Notes: generated from the sequence alone by a model not told the origin. A stretch of DNA of 64,000 nucleotides from Hyunsoonleella flava (GCF_004310325.1 NZ_SIRT01000015.1:1-64000), one strand, 5' to 3'; positions 56,439 through 64,000 are shown, numbered from the stretch's first letter. Numbers and translations: made by a program.

Positions 56439-57302
56439 TTATTCGAAATCTATAAAATTAGTAGGGTTGATTGGATAGCCATCACTCCAAAGTTCAAAAT
56501 GCAAATGCGGACCGGTAGATAATTCTCCCGTATTTCCAGAAGTGGCAATTACCTCTCCTGCTTTTACCAAATCACCTTGGCTTTTAGTTAATGTTGCGTT
56601 ATGCTTATATACCGAAATTAGCCCGTAACTGTGTTCTAATATAATAACATGTCCTGTACCCGCAGTCCATTCTGCAAAAATTACAATACCATCAGCGGTA
56701 GCTTTAATAGGTGTGTCTTTTGGCACAACAATGTCTACAGCGTAGTGCTTTTCTTTGACGTTGTAAGGTTCACTAATAGTGCCCGTTGCTGGTGGAAAAA
56801 GCACGAAATTAGTAACGGATGTGGCAGATTCAAATAAATTGTATTTATCCTCTTTTTCCACTTTTGCGCGTAATAAAGAATCTTCTCTAGTAGGGTTTAA
56901 ATCTACTTCACTAATCTCCAGTTTAGTTGCTTCAACTATTGAATCTCTATTTAACTCCTCTGAACTTACATCACCCTTTAACACCTTTTTTATTGATGCA
57001 AAATAGCGCTCGTTTGCTATCAAGACTTGCTGCAGAGAGTCTGTTTTAAAGCTCAAATTCGTTGCTTTTTTCTTTAGTGCCGTTGATGAATACCCTGGAA
57101 TATATTCCTTTAAAGGCGAATAGGCGATGAGCAAAATGGTAAATCCTACCAATAAAATACTAGAAAGGGTAACTATAACAAATACGTTTAATCTGGTAAG
57201 TTTTAATGATAACCTTTCCTCAAAAGTATTTTCATTAAGTATTACCAAACGGTATTTGTCCAGCAGTCTTTTTTTTATCTTTTTGGGTTTTTTATCCGCC
57301 AT
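56439..57302 (-). CDS. M23 family metallopeptidase (LytM-like), membrane-anchored
   Basis: A 287-residue protein. One membrane segment (about 33-60) follows a short Lys-rich cytoplasmic N-terminus. A coiled-coil-like linker (about 78-150) leads to a peptidase domain with HYAVDIV (His and Asp zinc ligands) and GPHLHFELW (HxH). It is predicted to cut peptidoglycan cross-links in the periplasm or to regulate amidases. All zinc ligands appear present, so it is probably active. Confidence 0.92.
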   Translation of the reverse strand: MADKKPKKIKKRLLDKYRLVILNENTFEERLSLKLTRLNVFVIVTLSSILLVGFTILLIAYSPLKEYIPGYSSTALKKKATNLSFKTDSLQQVLIANERYFASIKKVLKGDVSSEELNRDSIVEATKLEISEVDLNPTREDSLLRAKVEKEDKYNLFESATSVTNFVLFPPATGTISEPYNVKEKHYAVDIVVPKDTPIKATADGIVIFAEWTAGTGHVIILEHSYGLISVYKHNATLTKSQGDLVKAGEVIATSGNTGELSTGPHLHFELWSDGYPINPTNFIDFE

Positions 57303-57310
57303 ATTGCACG

Positions 57311-57318
57311 CAAAATTA
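57311..57318 (-). promoter_or_regulatory. Candidate -7 box of the M23 peptidase gene
   Basis: On the minus strand TAATTTTG matches TAnnTTTG, 8 nt before the start. The leader would be very short. TTG occurs 12 nt upstream, not the usual 18-19. Confidence 0.4.
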
Positions 57319-57402
57319 GTTAAATAATTTCAAGGTTTTGGTTTTCTCTTCAGGAAACACTTAGTAATAGTGTTAAAAACGGTTTTATTAAACTTTAATT
57401 AT

Positions 57403-57410
57403 TAACTTTG
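57403..57410 (+). promoter_or_regulatory. Candidate -7 box of tatA
   Basis: TAACTTTG matches TAnnTTTG and ends 10 nt before the ATG at 57421. No TTG was seen at the -33 distance. Confidence 0.45.
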
Positions 57411-57420
57411 TATCCTAAAT

Positions 57421-57612
57421 ATGTTTGTTATGAGTTTATTCACATTACCATTGGCTATAGGTGCCCCACAAATTATTTTAATTGTAGTTGTGGTATTACT
57501 GTTGTTTGGTGGACGAAAAATTCCTGAATTAATGCGTGGTTTAGGAAGCGGGATTAAAGAATTTAAAGACGCAAGTAAAGAAGACGAGCCAAAAAAGGAT
57601 AAAGCTGAATAA
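57421..57612 (+). CDS. tatA: TatA/E family twin-arginine translocase subunit
   Basis: A 63-residue protein with one N-terminal membrane helix ([14 protein letters not shown]), the [21 protein letters not shown] hinge and amphipathic helix, and a charged tail. It forms the pore component of the Tat system that moves folded proteins across the inner membrane. tatC is not in this window. An alternative ATG lies at 57430. A terminator follows. Confidence 0.95.
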   Translation: MFVMSLFTLPLAIGAPQIILIVVVVLLLFGGRKIPELMRGLGSGIKEFKDASKEDEPKKDKAE

Positions 57613-57634
57613 GCTTTAGATCTTTATAAAAAAT

Positions 57635-57667
57635 TAAAAAACCAACACGATATGTGTTGGTTTTTTG
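57635..57667. terminator. Bidirectional terminator after tatA
   Basis: AACCAACAC pairs with GTGTTGGTT around a 5-nt loop. A tract lies before it and T tract after it, so it can serve both tatA and the convergent DUF4837 gene. Confidence 0.9.
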
Positions 57668-57689
57668 TTTTTAACGTTTTTCTTTACCT

Positions 57690-58667
57690 CTACTCATCTA
57701 TCTTAATACTCTTAATTATCGCCTCTAGCTCGAACATGTAATCACGTTTTTCTACAGATGGTGCAAAAGCAAATCCCTCGGCAATTATCCAGCGTTTATT
57801 TATTTTATCTTCAATGGCATAATTGATATAAGGTCCCGCCATAAAAGCATTTTTCACATCCCACATCCCTTTGGTTTCCAAAGTGGGCTTATTGTCTAAA
57901 ATGGTTTCTCCATGAAAAGGTGTGTATGCCATTTCGGTAGTCATATATGAGCCCTCAACCGGTCCTTCAATATATTGCTTCCCAATAGAATCCCTTATAG
58001 CAACAATTTGATTTACCACACTATCCTTCTTTATAGCATCTTCTGGCAGTTCAAAAAGCAGTAAATTAAGTGTCCCTGTATTAATATCCCTTCTTATCCA
58101 AAAGAAGTTGTCATCCTCTTTTGCAATTCTATATGCACTGGGGAATTCAATTTTTAAACCTAATTTATCACTAACCTCTTTAGAGTTAAAAAGCGATTTC
58201 CTTATGAGGCGTTGTCGCTCTTTCAGCTCAATATTTTTGAAGGTTTCAATTATTTTAGCAGCGTTTTCTTCTAAAACATCCTCAATCTCTTGTTTGGTTT
58301 TCCCAGTGATTAAAATTACTTTTTGGGGTTTCGCATATACATTGTCTCTAATTGCAATACCCCCCGGTTTTCCCATTTCAATTTTTAAAACCGTACGTCT
58401 TCTAGTGATAAAATCTGTAAAAACTTGCGGTGGTATTTGATTAAGATCAAACGTAGGCTCATCTTGAGGCAATCCATATACAGGAACCGTCAGCAACTCC
58501 CTAATAGCTTCGCCCAAACGTCCTTTCCAGTTTTCATTGTCAATAACAACAGATACATCATTAATTCTTCCTTCTGAATCAAAAAGTATTCTTTTGTTTT
58601 TTGATTTGTCGTCTTTACACGACACAAGTAGTAGAGCAATTATTAAAACACTTACTATTTTTCTCAT
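57690..58667 (-). CDS. DUF4837 family lipoprotein
   Basis: A 325-residue protein with lipoprotein signal IIALLLVSC (Cys17). The segments NENWKGRLGEAIRE and QDEPTFDLNQIPPQVF, then RIAKEDDNFFWIRRD, are characteristic of DUF4837, a Bacteroidota envelope family of unknown function. It lies 19 nt downstream of the lytic transglycosylase gene, a pairing that suggests a role in cell-wall maintenance. Confidence 0.88.
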   Translation of the reverse strand: MRKIVSVLIIALLLVSCKDDKSKNKRILFDSEGRINDVSVVIDNENWKGRLGEAIRELLTVPVYGLPQDEPTFDLNQIPPQVFTDFITRRRTVLKIEMGKPGGIAIRDNVYAKPQKVILITGKTKQEIEDVLEENAAKIIETFKNIELKERQRLIRKSLFNSKEVSDKLGLKIEFPSAYRIAKEDDNFFWIRRDINTGTLNLLLFELPEDAIKKDSVVNQIVAIRDSIGKQYIEGPVEGSYMTTEMAYTPFHGETILDNKPTLETKGMWDVKNAFMAGPYINYAIEDKINKRWIIAEGFAFAPSVEKRDYMFELEAIIKSIKIDE

Positions 58668-58686
58668 GGTTTTTATTTTTTCGAAG

Positions 58687-60255
58687 TTATCCTTTTGAAA
58701 TTTTCAACTTCATTCCTGGTTTTAATTTACTACCACTAATACCGTTCCAATCTTTAATATTTTGAATGGAAACTCCAGAAAACTTTTGAGATATGCTCCA
58801 AAGTGAGTCTCCGCTTTGCACCGTATATATAATAATGTCGCCAGAAATAGGCTTTGGTTTTGCCTTTTTAGTAGTAATTTTTGGCGCAGAAACCACAGGT
58901 TTTCTTGGATAAATTGAAAGCCGTTGTCCAATTTTTAAATTATTATTCCGCAAACCATTCCAACGTTTTATATCGCTAACACGAACACCATAAATTCTGG
59001 CTATTTTCCCTAAATAATCGCCTGATTTTACACGATATCTTATCCTGTCATTTGCATTAAAAAATTGAGGTAATGGTTTTTCTCGTTTTTCCAATTCTTC
59101 TTTAGCAAACGCATAGATTTTTTCTTCATTATTCACAAAGGCTCCAATAACATCAGTCGGCAATCGCAAAGTGTAGTTTTCTCCTTTAACTACTGGAATA
59201 ATATCCAGCTTATACGAAGGATTTAAAAACTGGAGTTGTTCTATCGGCGTTCCCGTGATTTCCGAAACCTGGTCCAATGTTATCATCTGCTTTACACGAA
59301 CCGTATCCGTCTCAAAGTATACCATTTCTGGTTTGTAACGCTTAAACCCATGTGCTTCGGCATATTCAAAAATATACATATTGGCTAAAAATGCCGGTAA
59401 ATAGCCAGCCGTTTCACGCGGCAAATTATGGCGAATATTCCAATAGTTTTTATAACCACCTGAACGTCGGATGGCTTTGGTAACATTTCCTGGACCCGAA
59501 TTATAAGCTGCCAAAGCCAAATCCCAATCTCCAAAAATTTGATAAAGTTTTGCTAAATATTTTGATGCCGCTGTGGTAGACTTTATAGGGTCGCTGCGTT
59601 CATCAACGTAGCTACTTACATCTAATCCATACATTTTGCCGGTGCTAAACATAAATTGCCATAAACCGGTTGCTCCTACTCTCGATTTTGCATTAGGCTT
59701 TAAGGCAGATTCCACAATAGCCAAATATTTTATTTCTAACGGAATATTTTGATTATCCAGTTCCTGCTCAAACAGTGGGAAATAATAAGCACTCAATGTC
59801 ATTAGCTTTTGCAAATGCTTTCGTCTATGTTTTAAATAGGATTTAATCACACTTTCTAATGACGGATTGTAAGATACATTAAACGGTGTTCTGGCATCCA
59901 ACTCCTTTAAGCGTTTTTTTAGCGTGTCTGTTGGCAGTTCTGGATAATCCACTTCTTCAAAAGTCATTTCTGTTACAGACTTGTATATGGTATCAAAAAG
60001 TGTATTGTTATAGAGTTCCTCTCGCCATTTTTTATCCAACTCTGCTAGATCGCTATTATCTTGAAGCGTTTTAATCGACAAACTATCATCTTCAACAATA
60101 GGTGCAATTGGTTTAACAACCGTTTGTTGTGCATCTATTAGAGTGTCCTTGGCAACCTCAACTTTTACAGCGGTTGAATCTTGCAACTGCCCAAAACAAA
60201 AGGCATTGCATAACAAAGAAAGTAATATTGAAAAACGAAAAGCCATAGTATCCAT
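58687..60255 (-). CDS. Lytic transglycosylase with two LysM domains (MltD-like)
   Basis: A 522-residue secreted protein. The signal peptide ends near CFGQ (about residue 23). An SLT domain (about 150-300) contains VESALKPNAKSRVGATGLWQ with the catalytic Glu, and YNSGPGNVTKAI. Two LysM domains follow (about 408-452 and 476-520), each starting with VxSGD. It cleaves peptidoglycan glycan strands. ATGs occur at 60255 and 60246; the first is listed. The DUF4837 gene is downstream in the same unit. Confidence 0.93.
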   Translation of the reverse strand: MDTMAFRFSILLSLLCNAFCFGQLQDSTAVKVEVAKDTLIDAQQTVVKPIAPIVEDDSLSIKTLQDNSDLAELDKKWREELYNNTLFDTIYKSVTEMTFEEVDYPELPTDTLKKRLKELDARTPFNVSYNPSLESVIKSYLKHRRKHLQKLMTLSAYYFPLFEQELDNQNIPLEIKYLAIVESALKPNAKSRVGATGLWQFMFSTGKMYGLDVSSYVDERSDPIKSTTAASKYLAKLYQIFGDWDLALAAYNSGPGNVTKAIRRSGGYKNYWNIRHNLPRETAGYLPAFLANMYIFEYAEAHGFKRYKPEMVYFETDTVRVKQMITLDQVSEITGTPIEQLQFLNPSYKLDIIPVVKGENYTLRLPTDVIGAFVNNEEKIYAFAKEELEKREKPLPQFFNANDRIRYRVKSGDYLGKIARIYGVRVSDIKRWNGLRNNNLKIGQRLSIYPRKPVVSAPKITTKKAKPKPISGDIIIYTVQSGDSLWSISQKFSGVSIQNIKDWNGISGSKLKPGMKLKISKG

Positions 60256-60310
60256 TACCGGTTAAGTGAACGATATTATGGCTAAAATCGTATTTTTTAG
60301 TTGAAATACA

Positions 60311-60352
60311 AAAAAGAAGACCACATAGCGTTTAAAATCTATGTGGTCTTTT
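60311..60352 (-). terminator. Terminator between pgk and mltD-like gene
   Basis: ACCACATAG and CTATGTGGT form a 9-bp stem around an 11-nt loop, followed on the minus strand by a T-rich tract. It would end transcription coming from pgk. Confidence 0.85.
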
Positions 60353-60375
60353 GTGTTTATATTTCTCGATAATAA

Positions 60376-60424
60376 TCGGTTCTCGATACAATTTCGACGA
60401 AAAAATCGAAATCACTCGAACCGA
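60376..60424. repeat. 49-bp imperfect palindromic repeat (REP-like)
   Basis: TCGGTTC (60376-60382) pairs with GAACCGA (60418-60424), and inside it TTTCGA pairs with TCGAAA. The sequence (GGTTCTCGATACAATTTCG and its mirrored partner) resembles a palindromic intergenic repeat known from flavobacterial genomes. It lies between the pgk stop and the pgk terminator. Confidence 0.7.
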
Positions 60425-60436
60425 CATCTTGTGCTT

Positions 60437-61624
60437 TTATGCTAAAATAGCTGCAATACCAGGAAGCGTTTTGCCTTCTAAACTTTCCAACATAGCCCCA
60501 CCACCAGTACTTACGTAGCTTACTTTATCTTGAAAACCAAATTGTTTAACAGCCGCTACAGAATCGCCACCACCAACAAGTGAAAAAGCACCTTCTTTAG
60601 TAGCTTCTGCAATTGAATCTCCTAAGGCTATGGTGCCAGCAGCAAAACTTTCCATTTCAAAAACACCTAGTGGCCCATTCCATAAAATGGTTTTACTTTC
60701 CATAACCACCTTGTGGAATTGCTCACGAGATTTTGGTCCAGCATCTACACCTTCCCAACCATCAGGAATGGCATTAATATCACAAATTTGTGTATTGGCA
60801 TCGTTACTAAAAGCATCTGCGGCAACGGTATCAACAGGAATGTGTATTTGTACATTTTTGGCTTTTGCTTGTTCCAATATTTCTAAAGCTAGTCCCATTT
60901 TATCATCTTCGCAAATGGAATTTCCAATCTTTCCGCCTTGTGCTTTTACAAACGTAAATGCCATACCACCACCTATTATCAGATGATCTACTTTATCTAG
61001 AATATTTTCAATAATGGTAATTTTTGAAGATACTTTTGCCCCACCAAGAATCGCCAATACAGGCTTTTCACCAGTTTCCATAACTTTTTTAATACTTTCA
61101 ATTTCTTGAGCCAACAAGTTTCCAAAGCATTTTTTGCCTTCGAAAAACTGAGCAACAATAGTGGTGGAAGCATGTGCTCTGTGGGCGGTACCAAAGGCGT
61201 CATTTACATAAATATCGCCAAGTTTGGACAGCTTTTCAGCAAAACCTTCATGACCTGCCTTCTCTTCGCCATGAAAACGAAGATTTTCTAATAATAAAAT
61301 TTCACCTGGTTCTAAACTTGCTGCTGCAGCCTCAACATCCGCACCAACACAGTCAGCAACAAACTTTACACCTACACCTAAAATATCTTCAACCTTAGAC
61401 ACAATATGCTTTAACGAAAACTCATCTTGAAATCCTTTTGGGCGACCTAAATGCGACATTAATATACAACTACCGCCATCTTCTAAAATTTTAATGATTG
61501 TTGGTTTTGCAGACACAATTCGTGTAGCATCCGTAACCTCAAAATTTTCATTTAGAGGCACATTAAAATCAACACGGATTAGGGCTTTTTTATTTTCAAA
61601 ATTGAAATCGTTTAGAGTCTTCAT
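60437..61624 (-). CDS. pgk: Phosphoglycerate kinase
   Basis: A 395-residue glycolytic enzyme. [10 protein letters not shown] is at 17-26, [10 protein letters not shown] at about 58-67 and GGGDSVAAV near 350. The central linker and both domains are of normal length. It transfers phosphate from 1,3-bisphosphoglycerate to ADP. No gap or tpi gene adjoins it. It is transcribed alone, with a -7 box 28 nt upstream and a terminator downstream. Confidence 0.98.
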   Translation of the reverse strand: MKTLNDFNFENKKALIRVDFNVPLNENFEVTDATRIVSAKPTIIKILEDGGSCILMSHLGRPKGFQDEFSLKHIVSKVEDILGVGVKFVADCVGADVEAAAASLEPGEILLLENLRFHGEEKAGHEGFAEKLSKLGDIYVNDAFGTAHRAHASTTIVAQFFEGKKCFGNLLAQEIESIKKVMETGEKPVLAILGGAKVSSKITIIENILDKVDHLIIGGGMAFTFVKAQGGKIGNSICEDDKMGLALEILEQAKAKNVQIHIPVDTVAADAFSNDANTQICDINAIPDGWEGVDAGPKSREQFHKVVMESKTILWNGPLGVFEMESFAAGTIALGDSIAEATKEGAFSLVGGGDSVAAVKQFGFQDKVSYVSTGGGAMLESLEGKTLPGIAAILA

Positions 61625-61652
61625 TATTATTGTTTTATATCAAATTAGAACA

Positions 61653-61660
61653 CAAATGTA
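61653..61660 (-). promoter_or_regulatory. Candidate -7 box of pgk
   Basis: On the minus strand TACATTTG matches TAnnTTTG, 28 nt before the pgk start. No TTG at the -33 distance. Confidence 0.5.
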
Positions 61661-61682
61661 GTCAATTAAATAGCTTAAAAAA

Positions 61683-61910
61683 ATGACTTTTTTAACGAAA
61701 ACGTTTGAAGTGAAAAAAGAATTTGAAAAATGGAATTGCTTTGAGTGTTTGAAGTATTTAAATCTTGATTTATTAGAAAAAAATGGTAAATATCCGCTAG
61801 AGTTAAACGAGCCCCTCCAAAAAAGCATCACCAAAACGATAAAACCCTACCTTGGCAGACAGACCCGCGTTAGGGATTGCAGAGGAAAGCCCACAGCTTT
61901 TGCGCCTTAG
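61683..61910 (+). CDS. Small open reading frame ending inside repeat copy 4
   Basis: A possible 75-residue protein. The first 61 residues have natural-looking Lys/Glu/Leu-rich composition with a CFEC pair and a KTIKPYLGR segment. The last 14 residues are encoded by the repeat element and look unnatural. If the gene is real, the insertion may have replaced its original 3' end. I do not recognise a family, and the frame could also be spurious. Confidence 0.3.
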   Translation: MTFLTKTFEVKKEFEKWNCFECLKYLNLDLLEKNGKYPLELNEPLQKSITKTIKPYLGRQTRVRDCRGKPTAFAP

Positions 61911-61967
61911 CGCAGAAGCGAGGACTTGAAACGTAAAGCCCGACCCGACCTTAGGAGGGTAACGCCC
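61867..61967 (+). repeat. Dispersed structured repeat, copy 4
   Basis: A 101-nt copy from GCGTTAGGGATTG to GGGTAACGCCC. The outer GCGTTA/TAACGC pairing is perfect. The 3' hairpin is ACCC-GACCTTAGGA-GGGT, again with a loop different from the other copies. The middle carries a strong hairpin (GCTTTTGCG with CGCAGAAGC). It lies about 60 nt upstream of the cupin-like gene on the same strand, so it could be part of that leader. Confidence 0.8.
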
Positions 61968-62028
61968 AAAATACTATTTCGCAATTGCTAACGTTTTCTT
62001 AACTTTACAGCATCAAACTAAACAGACT

Positions 62029-62889
62029 TTGGCGTTAAATCTACAGGATATTCCGCGTGTAAAAACAATTTCGAAAGCGGATTTTTTAGAGCATTATTTT
62101 AAACCTCAAAAACCCGTGGTTATAGAACGTTTTATTGACGATTGGCCTGCTTATAACACATGGAATTTAGACTATTTTAAAACTATTGGCGGCGATTTAA
62201 CAGTGCCGTTATATGATGATAGGCCGGTAGATTATAAAGACGGTTTTAACGAGCCGCATGCTAAAATGAAACTTGGCAACTACATAGATTTACTAAAGCG
62301 TGAACCTACGAAATACCGTATTTTTCTTTGGAATGCCCTTAAGGAAATCCCACAATTACAAAACGATTTTACATTTCCTGATTTTGGGTTGCGCCTCATG
62401 AAAGGTATTCCCATGCTGTTTTTTGGCGGACGCGATTCGCATACCTTTATGCACTATGACATTGATTTGGCCAATATTTTTCATTTTCACTTTGAGGGGA
62501 AAAAAGAGTGTATTTTATTTGATCAAAAGCAAAACGAATATCTCTATAAAATTCCACATTCGTTGATAACAAGAGAGGACATAGATTTTAATAATCCTGA
62601 TTTTGAAAAATGGCCCATGCTTAAAAAAGCTAAAGGTTATAAAACCGAGCTTAACCATGGCGAAGTATTGTACATGCCAGAAGGGTATTGGCACTACATG
62701 CGCTATGTTACCCCTGGATTTTCCATGAGTTTGCGCGCTATTGCTAGAAACCCAAAAAACTTTGGTAAGGCTATTTACAACCTTATTATTATGCGCAGTT
62801 TTGATAATGTAATGCGTAGGATTAAAGGGCAAAAATGGATAGACTGGAAGAACGAACAAGCAATTACACGTACCCATAAACATTTATAA
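62029..62889 (+). CDS. Cupin-like (JmjC-type) domain protein
   Basis: A 286-residue protein of the cupin_8 type. HYDID (142-146) gives the first His and Asp ligand, and GYWHYMRY carries the second His, so Fe(II)/2-oxoglutarate hydroxylase activity is plausible. The opening FKPQKPVVIERFIDDWPA is typical. The substrate is unknown; relatives hydroxylate proteins. The start is TTG at 62029: the next in-frame ATG lies inside conserved sequence at about residue 75, and homologous openings (LNLQDIPRVK) begin here. Confidence 0.85.
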   Translation: MALNLQDIPRVKTISKADFLEHYFKPQKPVVIERFIDDWPAYNTWNLDYFKTIGGDLTVPLYDDRPVDYKDGFNEPHAKMKLGNYIDLLKREPTKYRIFLWNALKEIPQLQNDFTFPDFGLRLMKGIPMLFFGGRDSHTFMHYDIDLANIFHFHFEGKKECILFDQKQNEYLYKIPHSLITREDIDFNNPDFEKWPMLKKAKGYKTELNHGEVLYMPEGYWHYMRYVTPGFSMSLRAIARNPKNFGKAIYNLIIMRSFDNVMRRIKGQKWIDWKNEQAITRTHKHL

Positions 62890-62893
62890 AATC

Positions 62894-62923
62894 TTTGCAG
62901 TTTTAAAACTTGTAATATCTTTG
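62894..62923 (+). promoter_or_regulatory. Bacteroidota-type promoter of the DUF6646-like gene
   Basis: TTTG (62894-62897), an 18-nt spacer and TATCTTTG (62916-62923) match the consensus closely. The ATG at 62969 lies 45 nt downstream. This excludes an in-frame start at 62921. Confidence 0.75.
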
Positions 62924-62968
62924 CGCACTTATATTTTGAATCTCAAATCGAAAAACACTTTTTTAATT

Positions 62969-63460
62969 ATGAAAAAATTTATTTTAATACTTGCCATTTT
63001 AAGCGTTTCATTTATTGATGCACAGGCCTATATTGGTAAAAACGACAACAAATTTCAAGTGGGTTTAAACGCCCAAGATAATGGTACTGGTATCAACATT
63101 AGCTACGATTATGGTGTGGGCGATAATATTTCTTTTGGATTTTCCTCAACCTATCTTTTGGGCATAGAAGAATCTATTGATGCCGGTTTCACAGACCGTT
63201 TTGACATAAGAGCTCGTTTTAATGCCAACTTAGGAAATGTGATTAACGTTAGTGATAATTTTGACATCTATCCTGGTTTAAGTTTAGGCATGAAAAATTT
63301 TGGTGGACATTTAGGGATGCGTTATTTCTTTACGGAAGGCTTCGGTATTTACACAGAATTGAACACGCCATTGGCAAAATTTAATTCTGATACTTTAACC
63401 TCTGCTGAGATGCTTCACAACCAATTTACCGTGAATTTTGGAGCAAGTTTTAATTTATAG
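62969..63460 (+). CDS. Small outer-membrane beta-barrel-like protein (DUF6646-like)
   Basis: A 163-residue protein with a signal peptide (KKFILILAILSVSFIDAQA). The mature part alternates polar and hydrophobic residues as in a small beta-barrel: KFQVGLNAQDNGTGINISY, ISFGFSSTYLLG, FGIYTELN, and it ends in the strand FTVNFGASFNL with terminal hydrophobics. It is probably an outer-membrane protein of unknown function. The start is set by the upstream promoter and signal peptide. Confidence 0.78.
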   Translation: MKKFILILAILSVSFIDAQAYIGKNDNKFQVGLNAQDNGTGINISYDYGVGDNISFGFSSTYLLGIEESIDAGFTDRFDIRARFNANLGNVINVSDNFDIYPGLSLGMKNFGGHLGMRYFFTEGFGIYTELNTPLAKFNSDTLTSAEMLHNQFTVNFGASFNL

Positions 63461-63480
63461 GTAAAACAACATAAAACATG

Positions 63481-63519
63481 AAAAAAGCGGGTATGGTTTT
63501 ACACTTTATCCGCTTTTTT
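63481..63519. terminator. Bidirectional terminator between DUF6646-like gene and recX
   Basis: AAAAAAGCGG pairs with CCGCTTTTTT around a long loop, and the inner bases GTA/TAT extend it. It lies between two convergent genes. Confidence 0.8.
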
Positions 63520-63525
63520 ATGGAT

Positions 63526-63999
63526 TTACCCGAAAAGTTCTCTTGCCTTTTCGTACACCAAGTGCGATTCCCAGCCTCTATATAGCAGATAATCGATTAA
63601 TTTTCGCTTTTTTTTAAGCTTGCTGGTTTCTGACAAGGAATTTGCTTTTTTTTCGGCTAAACCATTGAAAACCTCGATGTAATCCGATTCTTCTATTTCT
63701 GCAAGTGCTTGATTTATATTAACTTTGCTAATGTCTTTTTTCTTTAATTCAAAAGTTAAACGGCGACGGCCCCAAGCCTTAATTCTAAACTTACCACTTA
63801 CAAATGTTTTGGCGAAACGTGTTTCGTTAAGATAGTTGTGTTTTAAAAGGTGAACTATAATAACATCGATAGCCTCGGGTATCATGTGCATAGACTTTAG
63901 CTTTTGACGCACTTCTTGATGACAGCGTTCTTGATACGCACAATAATGCTCTAGTTTTCTAGTAGCTTCTTGTACAGTATATGTTTTTTTGGTTTGCAT
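63526..63999 (-). CDS. recX: Regulatory protein RecX
   Basis: A 157-residue helical protein made of three-helix repeats, with ATRKLEHYCAYQERCHQEVR, LNETRFAKTFVSGKFRIKAWG and a final GWESHLVYEKA motif. RecX binds and inhibits RecA filaments. The start ATG lies one base from the window end, so an upstream extension cannot be excluded, but the length is normal. recA is not in the window. Confidence 0.88.
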   Translation of the reverse strand: MQTKKTYTVQEATRKLEHYCAYQERCHQEVRQKLKSMHMIPEAIDVIIVHLLKHNYLNETRFAKTFVSGKFRIKAWGRRRLTFELKKKDISKVNINQALAEIEESDYIEVFNGLAEKKANSLSETSKLKKKRKLIDYLLYRGWESHLVYEKARELFG

Positions 64000-64000
64000 A

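Noticed and set aside
4758-61967. The four repeats as a CRISPR array
   Set aside because: They are far apart, in both orientations, and have no spacer periodicity or cas genes.
62515-62883. Minus-strand frame opposite the cupin-like gene
   Set aside because: Shadow frame opposite a gene with clear metal-binding motifs.
62921-62968. Upstream start of the DUF6646-like gene at 62921
   Set aside because: It starts inside the -7 box and would bury the signal peptide.

Overview
The window looks like a chromosomal segment of a marine-type member of the Flavobacteriaceae (Bacteroidota). The DNA is AT-rich. Many proteins belong to families largely confined to this phylum: DUF2723, DUF4254, DUF5687, DUF6427, DUF6341, DUF4837, DUF6909 and DUF6646. 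Several promoters match the Bacteroidota form (TTG or TTTG, 18-19 bases, TAnnTTTG) rather than the E. coli form. No rRNA, CRISPR array, prophage or complete insertion sequence was seen. Only one tRNA gene (Gln, TTG anticodon) was found.

Layout. 1-8.4 kb: tRNA-Gln, a large DUF2723 membrane glycosyltransferase-like protein with a polysaccharide deacetylase, a thioredoxin-fold protein lacking its active-site cysteines, a membrane metallophosphoesterase and a FucP-like sugar transporter. 8.4-15.7 kb: polA, an S9 peptidase and an iron alcohol dehydrogenase, followed by a decayed second copy of the polA 3' end. 15.7-21.6 kb: a lipoprotein, the YgiQ radical SAM protein, and a PadR-controlled ABC export module with a symmetric operator in front of padR. 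21.7-27.7 kb: a ferredoxin-reductase-like flavoprotein, a GT9/DUF4254 pair, upp with its DUF6427 and DUF6341 neighbours, and purD.

27.7-54.9 kb: a surface-polysaccharide locus of about 27 kb, nearly all on the minus strand and starting at gmd. Transcription order is gmd and fcl (GDP-fucose), DUF6909, a Wzz-like chain-length protein, rfbB-A-C-D (dTDP-rhamnose), a small lipoprotein, a cytidylyltransferase/PseG-like fusion and a NeuB-like synthase (nonulosonic acid activation), a pyruvyltransferase-like protein, an acetyltransferase, Wzx, a GT-B protein, Wzy, an O-antigen-ligase-like protein, a kelch-type lipoprotein, a GT4-type transferase, a second ligase-like protein, a UDP-glucuronate decarboxylase-like protein, the initiating sugar-phosphate transferase and a GT2 transferase. 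Together they encode a Wzx/Wzy-dependent O-antigen or capsule predicted to contain fucose, rhamnose, a nonulosonic acid and probably xylose, with acetyl and pyruvyl decorations. No Wza/Wzc export genes are present, which favours an O-antigen-like product.

54.9-64 kb: a housekeeping envelope block with a GH3-family protein, M23 peptidase, tatA, a DUF4837 lipoprotein, a lytic transglycosylase, pgk, a cupin-like protein, a small outer-membrane-type protein and recX.

The most unusual content is not in the genes. Four copies of an element of 81-101 nt lie between genes at 85, 4758, 18324 and 61867. Each has conserved ends that can pair, a conserved 3' hairpin stem with a changing loop, and a variable middle. 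Two other repeat types (23775-23880 and 60376-60424), a polA fragment, a short repeat-like in-frame insert in the deacetylase gene and several perfect palindromes near start codons complete the picture. All assignments come from reading the sequence; no database search was run.
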